The position numbers were made by a program, and so were the translations under genes. Below are positions 7,155 to 13,364 of a stretch of 13,364 nt of DNA, one piece after another. Each line of letters begins with the position of its first letter. Positions within the stretch are counted from its first letter, which is position 1. This DNA is from AC-69 sp036519575 (GTDB lineage: Bacteria; Actinomycetota; UBA4738; HRBIN12), in the NCBI GenBank assembly GCA_036519575.1, contig DATDKZ010000186.1:1-13364 (forward strand). Direction: 5' to 3'. The notes beneath the pieces are model-generated. The model was not told where the DNA came from. It was given only the letters and a program-made list of their open reading frames with translations, and did no database searches.

Positions 7155-7172
7155 CGCGAGCCGGAGCCGCTG

Positions 7173-7179
<7 letters not shown>
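7150..7179 (-). promoter_or_regulatory. birA: Putative promoter of birA and the downstream minus-strand operon
   Basis: On the minus strand GATAAT (forward 7150-7155) matches the -10 consensus at five of six positions. An 18-base spacer leads to TCGGCA (forward 7174-7179), a weaker -35 with four of six matches. Transcription would begin near 7143, about 22 bases before the TTG of birA. The -10 occupies nearly the same bases as the -10 of the opposite promoter, so the two could exclude each other. This is inferred from sequence only. Confidence 0.4.
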
Positions 7180-8893
<1,714 letters not shown>

Positions 8894-8897
<4 letters not shown>

Positions 8898-9589
8898 CCG
8901 CGGCCGGGCGGGAGGCCCCATGCGTCGCGGCCGGTCACCCTGAACCCGCTGTCCTTCACCTTGTAGGTGCGGTTCACCGAGACCAGCAGGGCCGTCATGG
9001 ACTCGACGATCCTGGCCATCGTCAGGTCTCCGGCGTCCACCCATCGCAGGTCGGGGATCTGTTCGATCAGGTCGCCGACGATCGCTTTCGCCTCCGGGTC
9101 CTTGCCGCACACAAACACATCGCTCTCCAGTGGGTGGCCGAGGTCCCGAAGGGCATCTCCGGCGATCGTGTGGAACGCCGCCACCATCCGAACCGCAGGA
9201 TCGAGGATCGCCGCCGCCTGCTCGGCCGCCGATCCGTGCCATGGGCGGAGCACGTGCCAGGCTCGACCGCCGACCGCGGTGGCGAGCGGGCTGGTGCAGT
9301 CCACCACGACCGTGCCCGCGGCCACGTGATCCTTGATGGCTCGGTAGATCTCGGCCTGTCCAGCGAAGGGCACGGTCACGAACACCACCTCGCCCTGCTG
9401 CGCCGCCTTCTCGTTCGTCGTACCGTCGACGGAGGCGTCGGCTCCGAGGATCGACCTCGCCTCACCCGCCGAGGCGGCCCCTCTCTCCTCGGATCGCGAG
9501 CCGACGATCGCGTGGTGGCCCGCCCGGGCCAGCCGCAACGTCAGCCCGAAGCCCTCGTTCCCCGTGCCACCGATCACGGCGATGTCCAT
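8894..9589 (-). CDS. npdG: NADPH-dependent F420 reductase (F420H2:NADP+ oxidoreductase)
   Basis: This 231-residue protein has an N-terminal Rossmann fold: DIAVIGGTGNEGFGLTLRLA with the GxGxxG-type loop at 7-12. The GSR at 30-32 is the NADP-phosphate-binding site seen in Fno/NpdG enzymes. Further family features are VVFVTVPF (68-75), VVVDCTSPL (94-102) and AAFHTIAG (137-144). It passes hydride between NADPH and the deazaflavin coenzyme F420, which implies that the host makes F420. The ATG at 9589 lies 18 bases after the mutase stop, so the two genes are probably co-transcribed; no strong ribosome-binding site is visible. Its TAG stop shares the palindrome CTAG (8894-8897) with the TAG of the convergent carboxylase gene. 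It could also be a related NADP-binding reductase, but the overall match to the F420 reductase family is good. Confidence 0.85.
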
Positions 9590-9607
9590 GGACGGCCGAG
9601 CTTATCC

Positions 9608-11188
9608 CTACTTGGGGTGGTACTCGCCGAACGCCCGCCGGAGCGCATCGGAGACCTCGCCGAGCGTCGCTCGGGCCCTGAGGGCCTCCTTCATCGGGTA
9701 CAGGAGGTTGTCGGTTCCCCGAGCGGCGTCCTCCACCGCACCGAGCCACCGTTCCACCTCGGCGCCGTCCCGATCCGCTCGCAAATCCCGAACCCGGTCC
9801 ACCTGCCTCTCCAATTCCCCCGGAGCGATCTGCTGGAGCTCGACCGAGGGCTCCGCGGTCTCCTGGAACCGGTTGACACCGACCAGGACCCGCTCGCCCG
9901 ACTCGATCCCCTGCTGGATGCGGAAGGCTGCCTCGTGGATCTCGTCCTGGTAGAAGCCGGCCTCGATGGCCGCCACCGCGCCGCCCATCCCCTCGACCTT
10001 GTCCACGTACTCCTCGGCCCGCTCCTCGATCTCGTTCGTCAGCGCCTCCACGAAGTACGAGCCCGCCACCGGGTCGATCGTGTTCGGCACGCCGGACTCG
10101 TGCCCGAGGATCTGTTGGGTCCGCAGGGCGATCTTCACGGCGGATTCGGTGGGAAGGGCCATGGCCTCATCGAACGAGTTCGTATGCAGCGATTGTGTCC
10201 CCCCGAGCACCGCGGCGAGGGCCTCCAACGTCGTACGGACGATGTTGTTCTCCGGCTGCTGGGCCGTGAGCGTGGCTCCGCCGGTCTGCGTATGGAACCG
10301 GAGCATCGCGCTCCGCGGGTCGGCGGAATCGAACCGGTCGGGCATGATTCGGGCCCACATCCGCCGGGCCGCCCGGAACTTCGCCACCTCCTCGAAGAAG
10401 TTCATGTGGCAGGCGAAGAAGAAGGACACGCGGGGGGCGAAGTCGTCCACGGCCAGACCGGCCTGGGTGGCGGCCTCCACGTAGGCGATCGCGTTCGCCA
10501 CGGTGAACGCCAGCTCCTGCACTGCCGTGGCTCCCGCTTCTCGCATGTGGTAGCCGGAGATCGAGATCGTGTTCCACTTGGGGATGCGGTCGTGGCAGTA
10601 CGCGAACAGGTCGGTGATGAGTCGCATGGACGGCTTCGGTGGGTAGATGTATGTACCTCGCGCGGCGTACTCCTTCAGGATGTCGTTCTGCACCGTGCCG
10701 GAGAGCTGCCGGGAGTCGAGGCCCCGCTCCTCCGCGACCAGCTCATACATCAGCAGGAGGACGCCGGCCGTGGCATTGATCGTCATCGACGTGGACACTC
10801 CATCGAGTGGGATCCCGTCGAGCAACCGCTTCATGTCCTCCACGGAGTCGATGGCGACGCCCGTCTTGCCGACCTCCCCCTCGGCGCGCGGGTGGTCGGA
10901 GTCGTAGCCCATCTGCGTGGGGAGGTCGAAAGCCACCGAGAGCCCGGTCTGGCCATGGTCGAGGAGGTAGCGGAACCGTCGGTTGGTCTCATCGGCCGAG
11001 GCCATCCCGGCGTACTGCCGCATGGTCCACAGGCGGCCGCGGTACATCGTGGGATAGATGCCTCGGGTGAACGGCGGCTCGCCAGGCCTTCCGAGGTCGC
11101 GCGGCGGATCAAGGCCCTGGAGATCGGCGGGCCCGTAGATGGGCTTGATCTCGATCCCGGAGTCTGTGACCCGACGGTCCTCGTCCAT
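9608..11188 (-). CDS. Methylmalonyl-CoA mutase large (catalytic) subunit, without B12-binding domain
   Basis: This 526-residue (beta/alpha)8-barrel subunit rearranges (R)-methylmalonyl-CoA to succinyl-CoA when joined to a separate cobalamin-binding subunit. Visible signatures are FTRGIYPTMYRGRLWTMRQY (40-59), LSVAFDLPTQMGYDSDHP (83-100), GTYIYPPKPSMR (178-189) and ISGYHMREAGA (210-220). By alignment to the Propionibacterium enzyme, Tyr59 and Arg177 match the Tyr89/Arg207 pair that selects methylmalonyl-CoA, where isobutyryl-CoA mutase has Phe and Gln. His214 matches the catalytic His244. The sequence ends at the barrel with no DxHxxG cobalamin motif, so the small subunit must be elsewhere. 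The segment after the Tyr is AGMAS, where many relatives have AGF. At the ATG (11188) no ribosome-binding site is seen, but a TACCCT (forward 11195-11200) ends six bases upstream, which would fit a leaderless transcript. It is followed closely by npdG. Confidence 0.92.
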   Translation of the reverse strand: MDEDRRVTDSGIEIKPIYGPADLQGLDPPRDLGRPGEPPFTRGIYPTMYRGRLWTMRQYAGMASADETNRRFRYLLDHGQTGLSVAFDLPTQMGYDSDHPRAEGEVGKTGVAIDSVEDMKRLLDGIPLDGVSTSMTINATAGVLLLMYELVAEERGLDSRQLSGTVQNDILKEYAARGTYIYPPKPSMRLITDLFAYCHDRIPKWNTISISGYHMREAGATAVQELAFTVANAIAYVEAATQAGLAVDDFAPRVSFFFACHMNFFEEVAKFRAARRMWARIMPDRFDSADPRSAMLRFHTQTGGATLTAQQPENNIVRTTLEALAAVLGGTQSLHTNSFDEAMALPTESAVKIALRTQQILGHESGVPNTIDPVAGSYFVEALTNEIEERAEEYVDKVEGMGGAVAAIEAGFYQDEIHEAAFRIQQGIESGERVLVGVNRFQETAEPSVELQQIAPGELERQVDRVRDLRADRDGAEVERWLGAVEDAARGTDNLLYPMKEALRARATLGEVSDALRRAFGEYHPK

Positions 11189-11246
11189 GGTCGAAGGGTA
11201 CCGCGCGGCCCTCGTCGCCCGAAGAGGACCGGGTCACTGGCGGTCA

Positions 11247-11278
11247 GGCCCCGCCCGCGCCGCGGCGCGGGCGGGGCC
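11247..11278. terminator. 32-bp perfect GC palindrome, probable rho-independent-like terminator
   Basis: Every base from 11247 to 11278 pairs symmetrically about 11262/11263, giving two 16-base arms made only of G and C. RNA from either strand could form a very stable hairpin with a small central loop. It begins 18 bases beyond the TAG of the minus-strand beta-propeller gene and lies upstream of the mutase gene, so the natural reading is a terminator separating these two tandem units. No T-run follows on either strand, as is common for terminators in high-GC bacteria. The rest of the 11189-11296 gap holds only the weak TACCCT noted for the mutase. Confidence 0.7.
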
Positions 11279-11296
11279 CCAACACACCTCGAGGGG

Positions 11297-12982
11297 CTAC
11301 AGCCTGTCCGAATAGATGTTCTCGTCCAGCCCGCCCTGCGACAGGCAGGCGTCGTTCACCGCCGGCGAGGAGTACGAGGGCGCGTTGATGTCGTTCGGTG
11401 TGTACGTGCACGGCTGGAACACGTCGAACCCGTCGTGGTCGTCGTCCGCGCCGATCTCCCGCGGATCGCTTCCCGGGACGAGGTCCCGAGAGTCCGTCCA
11501 TGCCACGTTCACCGCCGCCCCGACCGCCGACACGTAGAGGTAGTCCCCCCAGAAGCCGATGCGTCGGGATCCATGGGTCTCCCAGCCGAAGTTGCTTCCT
11601 TGCGACGTCACCTGGGTCTCGGTCCAGGAAGTTCCGTTCGTGGACCGGGCGATGAACGTGTTCACCACGTCGCCAGAGTTGACGCCGGCGGCCGTGTTGC
11701 CCGGTGGGACGGATGGCGCGTAGCCCGGATCTCCCCGGGAGTCATAGAAGACCACGGTGATCGTGCCCCCGCCCGAAGCGATGTCGGGGAACCATTGGTG
11801 CCCCGTGGCCACGCCATCCAGTTGGACCGGCGGATCCGGGAAGCTCACCCCGTCCGGGGAGTTGCGCACGAACACCTTCGACTGACCGCTCGCCAGCTCG
11901 CCCACATACACGACGTGGACGCCGTTCGCATCCGCGGCCACCGCCGACGAGCTGAAGAACCGGGAGTACGTGAAGCCCGAAGGACAGGCGAAGGGACCGT
12001 CCCCACAGTCGACCGCTCCGATCCCTCCACTGAACTGGTCGGAATCGAAGCGGGTGATCGACGCCACGTGGCTGGGCGGCCCGAACGAGACTCCTCCGTT
12101 TGCCGACTTCACCAGCCAGATATCGGATGTGGGCCGGGAAGACGATGGGTATGTCAGGTACGTGAGATAGATGGCTCCATCGGGCCCCACCGCAAGGTCC
12201 GTGAAGGATCCCGTCCCGTGCTCCACCGGTGTGGCCCTGATCGCCGAAGAAAACGTCAGGCCGTGGTCCGTGGACCGGCTGAACAGGATGGAGTTGCTGG
12301 CGGCCTTCCCCGTGTACTGCGACCAAGCCACGTACACGTTTCCCGAGAACGACCCGGACGTCTGGTCTGCGACGATGTTGATCTTGTCCTGGAACAGCCC
12401 GCTGCCCGAGAACTGGGCTGAAGGCGATCCCTTCTTGATCAGGACGGTACGGTCGTACGAGCTCCCATCCGAAAGGTACCTGGCCGAGTACACCGCGCCG
12501 TTGATGGGCTTCGATCGATTGAAGCAGATGAACGCGTAGAACAGGCGCCCGTCCGCGTCGAAGGCCTGGCTCGGATCGCCCGCCGCGCTGCACGAGCCGT
12601 GCGCCGGCGACGCCATGCCGCCCGTCGAGGAGTCATCCGGATAGCCTGGCACCAGGCTGTCGCTCCAGCTGCCCCCGCCATCGGTCGAGCGATAGTAGCC
12701 CGGCCAGACATCGCCGTTGACGATCTGCGCACAGTAGTCGTTCGACCCCGCCACCACGACCTGTGTGTTGTGAGGGTCGACCGCGATGGTGGGCTCGTTC
12801 TGCGAGCGTTTGCCGGTGCTGCAGGCCGCCATCGTGGCATCGGAGGTACCGTCGTAGCGGAGATAGCTGCCCGCGGTGGCATCTCGTGTTACCCGAGTAG
12901 TGGCCGGTGACGCCAACGAGTTCGGCGACAGGGCCATGACCAGCAAGATGGCTACCAGCGAGATCAAGACGCGACGCGTCAT
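11297..12982 (-). CDS. Secreted beta-propeller protein with Asp-box (BNR/sialidase-like) repeats
   Basis: This 561-residue protein starts with a clear signal peptide: MTRR, a hydrophobic core at about 5-18, and likely cleavage after NSLA (residue 24). The ATG at 12982 is preceded by GGGAGG at a 5-base distance, which decides the start over upstream alternatives. Five Asp-box-like motifs recur: RSTDGGGSWS (98-107), RSTDHGLTFS (236-245), KSANGGVSFG (292-301), RNSPDGVSFP (373-382) and RSTNGTSWTE (446-455). These suggest a six-bladed sialidase-superfamily propeller. Eight Cys in the mature part (54, 84, 131, 153, 326, 333, 525, 547) are consistent with disulfides outside the cell. An Asp-rich DDDHDGFD at 513-520 may bind calcium. 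I cannot identify the sialidase Arg triad and Tyr/Glu pair with confidence, so an enzymatic role is not assigned. It forms its own unit, ending at the palindromic terminator. Confidence 0.85.
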   Translation of the reverse strand: MTRRVLISLVAILLVMALSPNSLASPATTRVTRDATAGSYLRYDGTSDATMAACSTGKRSQNEPTIAVDPHNTQVVVAGSNDYCAQIVNGDVWPGYYRSTDGGGSWSDSLVPGYPDDSSTGGMASPAHGSCSAAGDPSQAFDADGRLFYAFICFNRSKPINGAVYSARYLSDGSSYDRTVLIKKGSPSAQFSGSGLFQDKINIVADQTSGSFSGNVYVAWSQYTGKAASNSILFSRSTDHGLTFSSAIRATPVEHGTGSFTDLAVGPDGAIYLTYLTYPSSSRPTSDIWLVKSANGGVSFGPPSHVASITRFDSDQFSGGIGAVDCGDGPFACPSGFTYSRFFSSSAVAADANGVHVVYVGELASGQSKVFVRNSPDGVSFPDPPVQLDGVATGHQWFPDIASGGGTITVVFYDSRGDPGYAPSVPPGNTAAGVNSGDVVNTFIARSTNGTSWTETQVTSQGSNFGWETHGSRRIGFWGDYLYVSAVGAAVNVAWTDSRDLVPGSDPREIGADDDHDGFDVFQPCTYTPNDINAPSYSSPAVNDACLSQGGLDENIYSDRL

Positions 12983-12987
12983 CGAAA

Positions 12988-12993
12988 CCTCCC
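12988..12993 (-). promoter_or_regulatory. Strong ribosome-binding site of the beta-propeller gene
   Basis: On the minus strand this reads GGGAGG, within AAGGGAGG, five bases before the ATG at 12982. It is the clearest Shine-Dalgarno sequence in the window and fixes the start of the signal-peptide-bearing protein. Confidence 0.8.
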
Positions 12994-13018
12994 TTCCGTC
13001 GAGGGTCCGGGGTGAGGC

Positions 13019-13055
13019 CGTGCAACAATGACCCGGTCGGGCAGCATCGTGCAAC
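13019..13055. repeat. Direct repeats flanking a small palindrome in a divergent promoter region
   Basis: CGTGCAAC occurs at 13019-13026 and again at 13048-13055, 29 bases apart. Between the copies lies the dyad CCCG-GT-CGGG (13032-13041), itself flanked by ATG on the left and CAT on the right. The element sits in the 86-base gap between the divergent beta-propeller and methyltransferase genes. It could be a regulator-binding region for one or both. On the minus strand the copies read GTTGCACG, whose TTGCAC is a weak -35 match; I found no convincing -10. The function is inferred only from position. Confidence 0.4.
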
Positions 13056-13068
13056 TCGGGGCTGACGC

Positions 13069-13364
13069 GTGGACATCGTGAACCCCAAGATCGAGGAATA
13101 CATGCGCGGGCTGCTCGCGCGCTACGACGAGCCCGTGCTGCTCGAGATGGAGGCCGAGGGTAAGGAGAGCGGCTTCCCCATCATCGGCCGGATCGTGGGG
13201 GTCACCGTGGAACTTCTGGCCCGAGCCGTCGGTGCCGGGCGGGTCTTCGAGCTCGGGTCGGGCTACGGCTACTCGGCGTACTGGTTCTGCCGAGCGGTAG
13301 GTCAGGATGGCGAGGTCCATTGCACGGACGGCGACCCGGCGAACGAGAAGAAGGCGCTCGAGTA
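13069..13364 (+). CDS. SAM-dependent O-methyltransferase (COG4122-like), 3' end cut by window edge
   Basis: The 98 visible residues include an N-terminal helical region (NPKIEEYMRGLL, 5-16) and methyltransferase motif I VFELGSGYGYSAYWF (59-73), the glycine-rich SAM loop. HCTDGDP at 84-90 follows, where the acidic residue after the second strand would hold the SAM ribose. This is the arrangement of catechol/caffeoyl-CoA-type and related bacterial O-methyltransferases. An in-frame TGA at 13063-13065 limits the start to the GTG at 13069 or the GTG at 13078; I used the first, and neither has a strong ribosome-binding site. The acceptor-binding part lies beyond the edge, so the substrate cannot be predicted. 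It diverges from the beta-propeller gene and may share its control region. Confidence 0.8.
   Translation, partial: MDIVNPKIEEYMRGLLARYDEPVLLEMEAEGKESGFPIIGRIVGVTVELLARAVGAGRVFELGSGYGYSAYWFCRAVGQDGEVHCTDGDPANEKKALE

Noticed and set aside
6033..7172. In-frame upstream extension of the carboxylase to nearly 954 residues
   Set aside because: The extension is antisense to birA and the PH-domain gene. The conserved start TRILIANRGEIA follows the GTG at 7173, which has its own ribosome-binding site and promoter.
9134..12421. A 1095-codon open frame on the plus strand across the mutase and propeller genes
   Set aside because: It is antisense to three well-recognised genes and runs through the terminator palindrome. 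Its translation is Arg/His/Gly/Pro-rich with no domain. Long antisense frames are expected at this GC content.
12983..13054. Longer N terminus of the propeller protein starting at 13054
   Set aside because: The residues before MTRRVL would hide the signal peptide, and a strong GGGAGG sits five bases before the ATG at 12982.

Overview
The window is high-GC, densely packed bacterial DNA with many GTG/TTG starts and 1-4 base gene overlaps. It encodes an F420-NADP oxidoreductase homologue, a B12-dependent acyl-CoA mutase large chain with no cobalamin domain, an AccA3/PccA-type biotin carboxylase-BCCP fusion, and a zinc-ribbon/cyclase/ATPase signalling protein. Together these suggest an Actinomycetota-like organism, possibly a poorly sampled soil or sediment lineage. 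That placement is inference from gene content. I see no tRNA, rRNA, CRISPR, insertion sequence or phage gene.

Layout. From 7121 down to 1, seven minus-strand genes lie head to tail with gaps of at most 45 bases, several overlapping: biotin-protein ligase (7121-6342), membrane PH/SHOCT protein (6305-5679), thiolase-like protein A (5637-4474), VOC protein (4477-4106), thiolase-like protein B fused to a DUF35 domain (4109-2400), stand-alone DUF35 protein (2400-1918), and a cyclase/AAA-type signalling protein cut by the left edge (1872-1). A 51-base divergent region separates this block from the plus-strand acyl-CoA carboxylase alpha chain (7173-8897). That gene meets, stop codon to stop codon within one CTAG, an opposite-strand F420 reductase (9589-8894), which follows a methylmalonyl-CoA mutase large subunit (11188-9608). 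A 32-bp perfect palindrome marks the end of a secreted beta-propeller gene (12982-11297). Across an 86-base divergent region, a plus-strand O-methyltransferase (from 13069) runs off the right edge.

How the genes may work together. The carboxylase (propionyl-CoA to methylmalonyl-CoA), the ligase that biotinylates it, and the mutase (methylmalonyl-CoA to succinyl-CoA) look like a propionyl-CoA assimilation route. The beta carboxyltransferase, a convincing epimerase and the B12-binding small subunit are not in the window. The most unusual part is the cassette at 1918-5637. It has two thiolase-fold proteins that both appear to have lost the catalytic Cys, the GHP His and the C-terminal Cys, one with a fused DUF35 partner and one beside a separate DUF35 protein. 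This architecture is closest to the steroid side-chain aldolase Ltp2-ChsH2(DUF35), so my hypothesis is a pair of CoA-ester C-C lyases (retro-aldolases) that could feed propionyl- or acetyl-CoA into the neighbouring pathway. The substrate is unknown. A second notable signal is a two-part inverted repeat that places the AUG of the signalling protein in the loop of a predicted mRNA hairpin.
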